Below, in pieces: positions 1 through 5,418 of a stretch of DNA of 5,418 nt (its first letter is position 1; every line of letters begins with the position of its first letter). The DNA is taken from positions 1 through 5,418 of the forward strand of contig CANFLJ010000155.1 in the NCBI GenBank assembly GCA_947447815.1. The letters run 5' to 3'. The stretch is from Chitinophagaceae bacterium. Its GTDB lineage: Bacteria > Bacteroidota > Bacteroidia > Chitinophagales > Chitinophagaceae. Below the pieces are notes generated by a model. It was not told the DNA's origin. It worked only from the letters and a program-made list of their open reading frames with translations, and made no database searches. The translations under genes were made by a program, and so were the position numbers.

Positions 1-338
1 AAACTAGACTCTTTAATTACTTCGCAGGCAAGTGCAAAATCACCTTTAGCTATATGATTGATAAAAGAAGGTATAGCAATATTTACCGGACAATGGTCTA
101 CACAGGTTTGTTTAGCACATTGTAAGCATCTATTAGCTTCTACAATGGCTTGATCTGCGGTATACCCTATAGCTACTTCTTCTAAGTTAGTAGCTCTTAT
201 AATTGGATCCTGAACGGGCATATCCTGAGAAGGAATAGCGGTTCTTTCTTTATTCTTTAAAGTACTGATTCTTTCCCCTAAATCCTGCAGAATATCTTTA
301 GCTGTATTATTTAATTCTTCTAATGTATGGTAACTCAT
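1..338 (-). CDS. nfnB: NfnB / GltD-like NADPH-dependent oxidoreductase large subunit (glutamate synthase small-subunit family), N-terminal part only
   Basis: Reading leftwards from the ATG at 338, 112 codons are open and the gene leaves the window at base 1. The visible part is the N-terminal iron-sulfur domain of the GltD family. It carries a cysteine set C71-x2-C74-x4-C79-x3-C83-P, inside the context EANRCLQCAKQTC, followed by PVNIAIPSFI (84-93), which is the usual family pattern. The family goes on with further cysteines, an FAD domain and an NADPH domain, none of them visible here. Automated annotation often calls such proteins NADPH-dependent glutamate synthase (gltA). Because the gene directly follows an NfnA-type subunit with an overlapping ATGA, I infer NfnB, the subunit that holds the bifurcating flavin and [4Fe-4S] clusters and exchanges electrons with ferredoxin and NADP(H). 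Sulfide dehydrogenase (SudA) is the main alternative name for the same architecture. The family is certain; the physiological reaction is inferred. Confidence 0.88.
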   Translation of the reverse strand, partial: MSYHTLEELNNTAKDILQDLGERISTLKNKERTAIPSQDMPVQDPIIRATNLEEVAIGYTADQAIVEANRCLQCAKQTCVDHCPVNIAIPSFINHIAKGDFALACEVIKESS

Positions 339-1192
339 AATGCTTCCTCCTTTTGGTTTATAGCTTTTTCAATAAAACATTTATAACGGGTTCTTTCTAT
401 CTCTTTATAGGAACTTAAACGGGCAATCATATTATCGAAGTCCACCAGGTGACCATCGAATTCAGGACCATCCACACACACAAACTTTACTTCTTTTCCT
501 ACATTTACTCTACAGCCACCACACATTCCTGTGCCATCTACCATGATAGTATTTAAAGAAACCTGTGTAAACACGCCAAATGGACGGGTAGTTTCGCTAC
601 AGAACTTCATCATTATTGGCGGACCTATTGCAATTACCATATCTGGCTTGGTTGCTTCGTTAGCACAAAGCTCTCTCAGCGGCTCTGTTACTAAACATTT
701 CCTACCTACAGAACCATCATCAGTGCAGACAATAAACTCATCGGCAATAGCTTTCATTTCGTCCTGAAGTATTAATAATGCCTGGTTACGGGCTCCCGTA
801 ATAATAGTTACATGATTTCCAGCTTTCTTCAATGCCTGTGCTATAGGATGCATAGGTGCTACTCCAATACCGCCACCTACACAAACCACTTTACCATAAT
901 TGTGTATATGGGTTGGAGTTCCTAAAGGACCTACCAGTGCTTCCACTTCCTGCCCCTCTTCTAATTGAGACAAGGCCAGCGTAGTCTTCCCTACTACCTG
1001 ATAGATGATGGTGATAGTTCCATCTTCAGTACTGGCATCAGCAATGGTTAGTGGAATTCTTTCTCCAAAGTTTTCATCTACCTGCAAGATGATAAACTGT
1101 CCCGCCTGCCTTTCTTCGGCTATCAACGGAGCTTCGAGTCTCATTAAAAAGACATCGGATGAAATTTGTTTTTTTTCTATTATCCGGCTCAT
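335..1192 (-). CDS. nfnA: NfnA-like FAD/NAD(P)-binding, [2Fe-2S] oxidoreductase subunit (sulfide/dihydroorotate dehydrogenase-like)
   Basis: A complete 285-residue protein, the normal length for NfnA/SudB/PyrK-type subunits of the ferredoxin-NADP reductase superfamily. An N-terminal beta-barrel FAD domain carries RIPLT (45-49), the R-x-x-[ST]-type flavin motif. The NAD(P) domain begins with VGGGIGVAP (105-113) and later has AIGPPIMMKF (188-197). The C-terminal cluster domain has D219-GTGM-C224-GG-C227, then C239 in VCVDGPEFDGH. PyrK proteins use four cysteines; an Asp in the first position, with three cysteines, is the feature known for the NfnA [2Fe-2S] site. In NfnAB this subunit takes part in NADH oxidation and passes electrons to NfnB, linking NADH, NADPH and ferredoxin in the cytoplasm. 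The stop TGA overlaps the ATG of the next gene, so the pair is one operon. The ATG at 1192 has no Shine-Dalgarno, as is usual in Bacteroidota. PyrK or SudB are alternatives, but no pyrD is visible and the partner is GltD-like. Confidence 0.9.
   Translation of the reverse strand: MSRIIEKKQISSDVFLMRLEAPLIAEERQAGQFIILQVDENFGERIPLTIADASTEDGTITIIYQVVGKTTLALSQLEEGQEVEALVGPLGTPTHIHNYGKVVCVGGGIGVAPMHPIAQALKKAGNHVTIITGARNQALLILQDEMKAIADEFIVCTDDGSVGRKCLVTEPLRELCANEATKPDMVIAIGPPIMMKFCSETTRPFGVFTQVSLNTIMVDGTGMCGGCRVNVGKEVKFVCVDGPEFDGHLVDFDNMIARLSSYKEIERTRYKCFIEKAINQKEEAL
346..353 (-). promoter_or_regulatory. Strong Shine-Dalgarno for nfnB inside the nfnA 3' end
   Basis: On the minus strand the bases read AAAGGAGG, a full match to the usual anti-Shine-Dalgarno CCUCCUUU, with seven bases between it and the nfnB ATG at 338. 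It lies within the last codons of nfnA (the KEEAL C-terminus), so it supports re-initiation at the ATGA overlap and fixes the nfnB start. No other start in the window has such a site. Confidence 0.75.
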
Positions 1193-1230
1193 AATTTATT
1201 GATTAACATGATGATTGGTTAATTCGAGGG

Positions 1231-1238
1231 CGAAAGTA
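1231..1238 (-). promoter_or_regulatory. Candidate -7 element for the nfnAB operon
   Basis: The minus strand reads TACTTTCG, one mismatch from the Bacteroidota sigma-factor -7 consensus TAnnTTTG. It lies 38 bases upstream of the nfnA ATG, which would give a leader of about 30 bases. No clear TTG -33 partner is seen at the expected distance (about 20 bases further upstream), so this is only a candidate. Confidence 0.3.
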
Positions 1239-1314
1239 TCTACCCTTGAACTCTAAAAAAATGACGAATGTTAGTTATTCATATAATTCCTATCACTTGC
1301 ATATAAAATTTAGT

Positions 1315-1322
1315 TATAATTG
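1315..1322 (+). promoter_or_regulatory. Candidate -7 element for the metalloprotease gene
   Basis: TATAATTG differs at one position from the TAnnTTTG -7 consensus and lies 20 bases before the ATG at 1343. A TTG at 1297-1299 could be the -33 element, but the 15-base gap is shorter than the usual 19 to 21. The surrounding 80 bases are strongly AT-rich, so chance matches are likely. Confidence 0.22.
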
Positions 1323-1342
1323 CTCCCAATAAATAATTCTGC

Positions 1343-3889
1343 ATGATTAAAAAAATTACAACACTTGCTTTGTCTGCTACTTTTATAATAGTATCGGGAC
1401 ATTCTCAAAAAGTAGAATCTAAATCTACCCCCGCTATTTCAAAAGACAGTACAAAGGCTGCCCCTGCTAAAAAAGCCACACTGGCAGAAAAGACGAAAGG
1501 ATATAAAAAGATAGAAGGATTATTGACCATTTATCAGGATACCGTTACCGGAAGTGCACAATTGTATATCAAGAAAAGCCAGCTGGGTAAAGAATTTATC
1601 TATCAGAGTTTTTCTATCAATGGTCCTACAGAGCTGGGTTTAAACCAGAGTATGCACCGCGAGAATATGGTGTTTACTATAAAGACTGCATTTGATAAAC
1701 TGGAGTTTCAGGAAATTAATACCAATCTTTATTATGATAAGAATAATGCAGTAAGCAAGTCTGCGTTGGTAGATAAACCTGAAGCCGTTTTCTATGCCGA
1801 TAAATATGTAGTGGAAGATTCTACAGGATATTTAATTGCTGCAGACGCTTTGTTTATCAGTGAAAAGCTGGACCCCGTAAAACCTGATATGCCTTCGGGA
1901 ATATTTGCAGCCAGAATGTTTGGACTAGGCTCATTAAGTAGTAATAAATCCAAGTACAACACCATTCGTTCTTTTCCTGATAATACAGACGTAGTAGTGG
2001 ATCTTGCATATGACAATTCGGCCAGTGCCCCTGGTGGTGGAGCTGATATTACCGATGCCCGTTATGTAAGAGTACGTTTGCAACATAGTTTTATTGCTAT
2101 GCCAGAGAATAACTTTATTCCAAGAAGAGACGACCCTCGTGTTGGCTACTTTATGCAAAACATCAACGATCAGACTTCTGTCTCCCCTACTACTTATAAA
2201 GATGTAATTCATCGCTGGAATTTGAAAAAGAAAGACCCTAATGCTGCATTGAGTGAACCGGTAGAGCCAATTGTATGGTGGATTGAAAACACAACACCGC
2301 TGGAATACAGACAAGCAATTTTGGACGCAGGTATTAAATGGAATATGGCATTCGAAAAAGCGGGCTTCAAGAATGCTATTCAAATGAGAACCATGTCGGA
2401 TACTGCCACATGGGATCCTGCCGATATTCATTATAATGTTATTCGCTGGGTATCTTCTGTAAAACCTTCTTATGGTGCCATTGGACCAAGCTTTGTAAAT
2501 CCTAAAACCGGACAAATACTGGGTGCAGATATTACCGTAGAATGGTATAGCGGTAGTGCCTCTCCTATTTATGATGAGTTATTTAATAAGTCGGCAATTA
2601 ATATGCTGCAGTACGACAATTGTAGTCTTGCAAACGAACTTAAAGTACAGTTACTTAGCGGACTTACTTTTATGGAAACTGCCAGTGCTTCTGATGAAGA
2701 ATTAAAAGAAGTGCATAAACAATTCCTTACATATTTAATCCTGCATGAAATGGGACATACCCTTGGATTAAACCACAACATGAAATCGAGTCAGATGTTA
2801 TCGCCTACTGAAGTGAATAATAAAGCAATTACCCAGAAGATTGGTCTTACAGGTTCTGTAATGGATTATCCTGCCATCAATATACCTAGTGATCGTTCTA
2901 AGCAAGGTGATTATTACACCACGGTACCTGGCCCTTACGATTTATGGGCTATACAATATGGTTATAGCGTATACCCAGAGAATGAAGAAGATAGCCTGCG
3001 CAAAATTTTATCGCGTAGTAATGAGCCGCAGTTAGCTTTTGGAAATGATGGCGATGACATGCGTACCCCAGGCAAGGCAATTGACCCAAGAGTAAATATC
3101 AATGACCTAACCAACGATGCGATAGCTTATGCAGAAGATCGTTTTAAACTCGTAAATAATACAATGGGCAATTTGCTGAAAAAATATAGCAAACCAAATC
3201 AGTCTTATGCAGAATTAAGAACTCGTTATAGTACCTTAAATACACAACGCTTAAACATGATTAGTGTAGTTAGCCGATACATTGGTGGTATTTACGTAGA
3301 TAGAAGTTTCCCTGGACAAAAATCTGCCAACAAACCTTATACTCCTACGCCAGTAGCCATACAAAAGAAAGCGATGGAAGTATTAAGCAAGTATGTATTT
3401 GCGCCTAATGCATTTGATGCTGATGCTCCTGTATTTGCTTACCTGCAAATGCAACGCAGAGGTTTTAATCAGGGACCAATGGGTGAAGATTTTAAGATTA
3501 CTGCAAATGCATTAAATAATCAGACTTATGGTGCATTGCAACATATATTGCATCCTTCTACGTTGCAACGTATTACCAATAGCCGCTTGTATGGCAATAC
3601 CTATAGCGTAGCCGATGTGATGAACGATTTAACCAAAGCGATATTTGATGCCGACATGAATACCAATGTAAATGTATATCGTCAGAATCTGCAGACCGCT
3701 TTTACAAAATCACTGGCGCAACTCTGTAGCGATGCATCTGGCTCAGATGACATTGCTAAGGCAGCTGCTCACTATACATTAAAGAAGATTAAATTGAAAC
3801 TTGCTACAGCCATTTCTTTGAATGAAGAAACCAAAGCGCATAGAAGTAATCTGATATTTATTATAGATAATGCATTGACGGTGAAGTAG
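1343..3889 (+). CDS. Exported zinc-dependent metalloprotease (DUF5118-DUF5117-Met-zincin type)
   Basis: An 848-residue protein, the usual size for this Bacteroidota family. A signal peptide is visible: K3-K4, a hydrophobic stretch to about 19, and a likely signal-peptidase I site near G-H-S (19-21); no lipobox Cys. A Lys/Ala/Ser/Thr-rich linker (about 25-50) follows. By family resemblance, about 50-95 corresponds to DUF5118 and about 100-290 to DUF5117, ending with RRDDPRVGYF (261-270). The stretch VWWIENTTP to NAIQMR (311-349), WDPADIHYNVIRW (357-369) and NPKTGQILGADI (386-397) precede the peptidase core. The active site is H468-E469-M-G-H472-T-L-G-L-N-H478, giving three zinc-binding His and the catalytic Glu; a metzincin-like Met-turn GSVMDYP (504-510) follows. 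The rest is mainly helical and shows no type IX secretion C-terminal sorting domain, so a periplasmic or surface location is inferred. The start has no Shine-Dalgarno. The substrate is unknown. It is transcribed divergently from nfnAB with no evident functional link. Confidence 0.93.
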   Translation: MIKKITTLALSATFIIVSGHSQKVESKSTPAISKDSTKAAPAKKATLAEKTKGYKKIEGLLTIYQDTVTGSAQLYIKKSQLGKEFIYQSFSINGPTELGLNQSMHRENMVFTIKTAFDKLEFQEINTNLYYDKNNAVSKSALVDKPEAVFYADKYVVEDSTGYLIAADALFISEKLDPVKPDMPSGIFAARMFGLGSLSSNKSKYNTIRSFPDNTDVVVDLAYDNSASAPGGGADITDARYVRVRLQHSFIAMPENNFIPRRDDPRVGYFMQNINDQTSVSPTTYKDVIHRWNLKKKDPNAALSEPVEPIVWWIENTTPLEYRQAILDAGIKWNMAFEKAGFKNAIQMRTMSDTATWDPADIHYNVIRWVSSVKPSYGAIGPSFVNPKTGQILGADITVEWYSGSASPIYDELFNKSAINMLQYDNCSLANELKVQLLSGLTFMETASASDEELKEVHKQFLTYLILHEMGHTLGLNHNMKSSQMLSPTEVNNKAITQKIGLTGSVMDYPAINIPSDRSKQGDYYTTVPGPYDLWAIQYGYSVYPENEEDSLRKILSRSNEPQLAFGNDGDDMRTPGKAIDPRVNINDLTNDAIAYAEDRFKLVNNTMGNLLKKYSKPNQSYAELRTRYSTLNTQRLNMISVVSRYIGGIYVDRSFPGQKSANKPYTPTPVAIQKKAMEVLSKYVFAPNAFDADAPVFAYLQMQRRGFNQGPMGEDFKITANALNNQTYGALQHILHPSTLQRITNSRLYGNTYSVADVMNDLTKAIFDADMNTNVNVYRQNLQTAFTKSLAQLCSDASGSDDIAKAAAHYTLKKIKLKLATAISLNEETKAHRSNLIFIIDNALTVK

Positions 3890-3896
3890 GAATTAA

Positions 3897-3936
3897 GTTC
3901 AATTAGTTTAACAGGTTTAAGAAGTTCAACGTTTAA
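3897..3936 (+). repeat. Short periodic GTTYAA repeat just after the metalloprotease stop
   Basis: Five copies of GTTCAA or GTTTAA start at 3897, 3906, 3915, 3924 and 3931, with spacings of 9, 9, 9 and 7 bases. The array begins eight bases after the stop codon and ends just before the terminator stem. Similar degenerate GTTTAA/GTTCAA strings are, as I recall, frequent between genes in Chitinophagia and related genomes. The role is unknown; it is non-coding on both strands as far as I can see. Confidence 0.6.
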
Positions 3937-3940
3937 ATAT

Positions 3941-3987
3941 AAAAGCCTCAGCGATTGATTGCTGAGGCTTTTACTTTTATTTCTTTA
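3941..3987. terminator. Rho-independent terminator, probably bidirectional, between convergent genes
   Basis: A perfect 12-bp stem is formed by AAAAGCCTCAGC (3941-3952) and GCTGAGGCTTTT (3961-3972) with an 8-base loop GATTGATT. A T-rich tail (3975-3986) follows on the plus strand. On the minus strand the stem ends in TTTT followed by TATATTTAAA, so it can also end transcription of the convergent gene at 4031-4804. It lies 51 bases after the metalloprotease stop and 58 bases beyond the stop of the opposing gene. Confidence 0.92.
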
Positions 3988-4030
3988 ATAACCAGTCCTT
4001 ACAAAGTATGCTATTCTAAAATTTTTCTCC

Positions 4031-4804
4031 TTAAAAATAACCTTTCTCCGCCAGATACTTAAATAGCTTTTCCAGTGGAGTAGCCGGATTGTACAATAAA
4101 GTAATCACTTTGTTATCCGAAAAATGGATATCCCAGTCAGCATCTGCCGCTTTTAATGAATGGGTGGCAGTACATACTTTATTCTCATCTTTCTTGTATA
4201 CATTTATAAACAGTGTACTATCAGCCGAAACATTTTTTTTAAAGAAACCTATCAATTCACTGTTATTAAAAATATTAAATCCTTTTATTAGTATGTCTGC
4301 AGTAGTTGCGGGCGTGTTTGTATTGGTACCGGCAGGATTATTAATCACCACATTTATTGGTGTAGGCGTAGGATCCTGAAACAGAGTCCCTTTATTGGAT
4401 ACTACAAACAACTTTTCAGCAGCTGGTTCTATTGCATCATTAACAATCAGTTTGTTGGAAACAAACACTTTTGCAACAGACTTTAAAGTAGATAATCCAG
4501 GAAATACATTTACGGTATTGGAACTTCTTGAAAACGTAATACGATAGTACAATCCAGAATGATTTGCTCTTTCCTCCCATGGCAAAGTATTTACATCAAA
4601 GTACTTTAGGAAGGCAAGTTCTTCTTTGTTTTTATTCTGTATGCTGATATCAAAGCTAAACAATGCTTTGTTCTTTTTAACTGCATAAAACGAATCTACC
4701 CCATTTACTTTTACCAATCCAGTACTCTTATCTACATCTACTTCCTGAGCAGACACCATCATTGTTACACATATAAATGAAAGTGTAAATAGTCCCTTAA
4801 TCAT
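4031..4804 (-). CDS. Secreted protein of unknown function with a Pro/Thr/Asn-rich linker
   Basis: A complete 257-residue protein that I do not recognise as a named family. A clear signal peptide (MIKGLFTLSFICVTMMVSAQ) ends at a typical Bacteroidota SAQ site at residues 18-20, so it is exported to the periplasm or beyond; there is no lipobox. The mature part seems to have two segments: about 21-143, rich in beta-strand-like sequence with Lys/Asn, and about 169-257, with alternating hydrophobic residues and a final helix-like PLEKLFKYLAEKGYF. They are joined by a linker, about 144-168, starting DPTPTP and rich in N, T, P and A. A single Cys (211) remains in the mature protein, so no disulfide within a monomer is possible. 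The ATG at 4804 has no Shine-Dalgarno and sits directly before the signal peptide, which supports the start. It stands convergent to the metalloprotease and 129 bases downstream of the partial gene to the right. That it is a real gene is well supported; function is open. Confidence 0.85.
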   Translation of the reverse strand: MIKGLFTLSFICVTMMVSAQEVDVDKSTGLVKVNGVDSFYAVKKNKALFSFDISIQNKNKEELAFLKYFDVNTLPWEERANHSGLYYRITFSRSSNTVNVFPGLSTLKSVAKVFVSNKLIVNDAIEPAAEKLFVVSNKGTLFQDPTPTPINVVINNPAGTNTNTPATTADILIKGFNIFNNSELIGFFKKNVSADSTLFINVYKKDENKVCTATHSLKAADADWDIHFSDNKVITLLYNPATPLEKLFKYLAEKGYF

Positions 4805-4888
4805 GTTATAATTTTTTACAATATTAATATCAATCTTATTAATAATTCAATTTATAGTAATTTAGGTGTATTGAACTTAAATCAATCC

Positions 4889-4896
4889 CAAACCTA
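4889..4896 (-). promoter_or_regulatory. Candidate -7 promoter element upstream of the secreted-protein gene
   Basis: The minus strand reads TAGGTTTG, an exact match to the TAnnTTTG consensus, 84 bases upstream of the ATG at 4804. No TTG is found at the expected -33 distance; the nearest one upstream is only 7 bases away. If used, it would give a long AT-rich leader of about 75 bases and make this gene independent of its upstream neighbour. Confidence 0.35.
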
Positions 4897-4933
4897 ATTT
4901 ATACAAAAGGAGTAAGCCTCTAATAGTAAGAAT

Positions 4934-5418
4934 TTAATAATATTCATAGGTAGTCTTTTCATAACTACCGCCAAAGATTACGATGCTGGTTATTACCCTA
5001 CCCAAAGAATCTAAGGTAGGTGTTATACTGTAGTTTTCCTGATAACCAGGACTACTACCAGATACATAAGAAGGTAGATAAGAACACCTTGAAAAAGGTA
5101 CGTAATTTAAGAAAACACCCAGATCATTCTGGTAGTCCGATTTCCATAATGAAAAATTATTTATATAACTAAATGGATTCACCACATTGGACATAACATA
5201 TTGAATACTCCTGTTACCATTCATCTGCTCTCTGATTAGAACATTGTTACTGAATATTAAAGTGTCATAATCATACCAGCCATCATTCTTTTCTATTAAA
5301 CCATTTGGAGTATATACCATGCTGGTTGTTTTATTATTAGAATGAGTTGGATTTAAGGTAGAATCAAGTATCAATCTATTGCTGGCATCATATTTAAGCA
5401 GGTGGTTTATATAATCCA
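4934..5418 (-). CDS. C-terminal part of a YD-rich hypothetical protein, truncated at the window edge
   Basis: The frame is open from the right edge of the window to the TAA at 4934-4936, giving 160 visible residues. No ATG start belongs to the visible part: codons before 5374 continue in frame (DYINHLLKYDASNR), and the TTG at 5374 is an internal Leu codon in my reading. Short tyrosine-rich phrases recur: KYDASNRL (visible 8-15), YTPNGLIEKN (35-44), WYDYD (47-51), NVVNPFSYI (77-85), and DSLGRVITSI (136-145) leading to the end TTYEYY. This style, with Y-x-x-x-G-x-[IL] and D-x-x-GR-[VI]-x-x-I phrases and an NPF motif, resembles exported hypothetical or lipoprotein-type proteins of Bacteroidota (DUF4595-like, distantly like YD/RHS repeats). 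The assignment is from memory of the style, not from a search. Export cannot be judged, since the N-terminus is outside. It has the same orientation as the 257-residue gene, 129 bases away. Confidence 0.75.
   Translation of the reverse strand, partial: DYINHLLKYDASNRLILDSTLNPTHSNNKTTSMVYTPNGLIEKNDGWYDYDTLIFSNNVLIREQMNGNRSIQYVMSNVVNPFSYINNFSLWKSDYQNDLGVFLNYVPFSRCSYLPSYVSGSSPGYQENYSITPTLDSLGRVITSIVIFGGSYEKTTYEYY

Noticed and set aside
531..767. Plus-strand reading frame opposite nfnA
   Set aside because: It overlaps the cluster-binding and NAD-binding region of nfnA in antisense and has no start signal or family resemblance.
1169..1176. Run of eight A in codons 6-8 of nfnA on the coding strand (a similar run at 4233-4240 in the secreted-protein gene), possible slippage or phase-variation sites
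   Set aside because: Such runs are common for Lys-rich segments in AT-rich genomes; both reading frames are intact and no alternative frame product is visible.
1934..2515. Long minus-strand reading frame (193 codons) inside the metalloprotease gene
   Set aside because: It lies antisense to a well-conserved coding region, has no recognisable domain or start signal, and its composition (rich in Ile, Arg, Ser, Cys) fits a shadow of the real gene.
4089..4379. Plus-strand reading frame of 96 codons with a hydrophobic C-terminus
   Set aside because: It is antisense to the secreted-protein gene, which has a clear signal peptide and full-length frame; the hydrophobic look comes from complementing Asn/Lys/Thr-rich codons.
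4823..4843. AT-only hairpin ATTAATA/TATTAAT as a terminator for the partial gene on the right
   Set aside because: The stem has no GC pairs and no T tract follows it on the minus strand, so it would not form a stable terminator.
3893..4880. An 11-base inverted pair TTAAGTTCAAT (3893-3903 plus, 4870-4880 minus) flanking the secreted-protein gene
   Set aside because: In an AT-rich window of this size several 11-base matches are expected by chance; there is no transposase, target duplication or longer repeat to suggest a mobile element.
4905..4912. AAAAGGAG-like Shine-Dalgarno on the plus strand
   Set aside because: No plausible plus-strand start codon or coding frame follows it.

Overview
The window looks like ordinary chromosomal DNA from a member of the Bacteroidota, probably a Chitinophagia-like genome. 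This rests on the AT-rich composition, start codons that mostly lack a Shine-Dalgarno sequence, TAnnTTTG-like promoter elements, signal peptides ending in S-x-Q or SAQ, and a large zinc metalloprotease of the DUF5118/DUF5117/Met-zincin type that is characteristic of this phylum. The genus assignment is inference; no rRNA or marker gene is present.

Left part (1-1192, minus strand): a two-gene operon encoding a flavin/iron-sulfur oxidoreductase. The upstream gene (335-1192) is an NfnA/PyrK-like FAD, NAD(P) and [2Fe-2S] subunit. It overlaps by an ATGA junction the start of an NfnB/GltD-like subunit, of which only the first 112 residues lie in the window. Together they resemble NfnAB, the NADH-dependent reduced ferredoxin:NADP+ oxidoreductase, a flavin-based electron-bifurcating enzyme. 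The small subunit has Asp where PyrK has its first cluster Cys, the Nfn-type signature.

Middle part (1193-4030): a 150-bp divergent intergenic region, then an 848-residue exported zinc metalloprotease on the plus strand with a complete HExxHxxGxxH site and a Met-turn. It is followed by a short periodic GTTYAA repeat and a strong hairpin terminator. The next gene is convergent, so the hairpin probably serves both strands.

Right part (4031-5418, minus strand): a 257-residue secreted protein of unknown function with a Pro/Thr/Asn-rich linker, a 129-bp AT-rich leader, and the C-terminal 160 residues of a second protein that resembles the YD-rich hypothetical exported proteins of Bacteroidota and runs off the right edge.

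Nothing links the cytoplasmic redox operon functionally to the exported proteins. No mobile element, CRISPR array, tRNA or rRNA was seen. I found no convincing new multi-gene system; the most notable points are the Asp-type cluster site of the Nfn-like pair, the unusually perfect Shine-Dalgarno at the nfnA/nfnB junction, and the 9-bp-periodic GTTYAA repeat.
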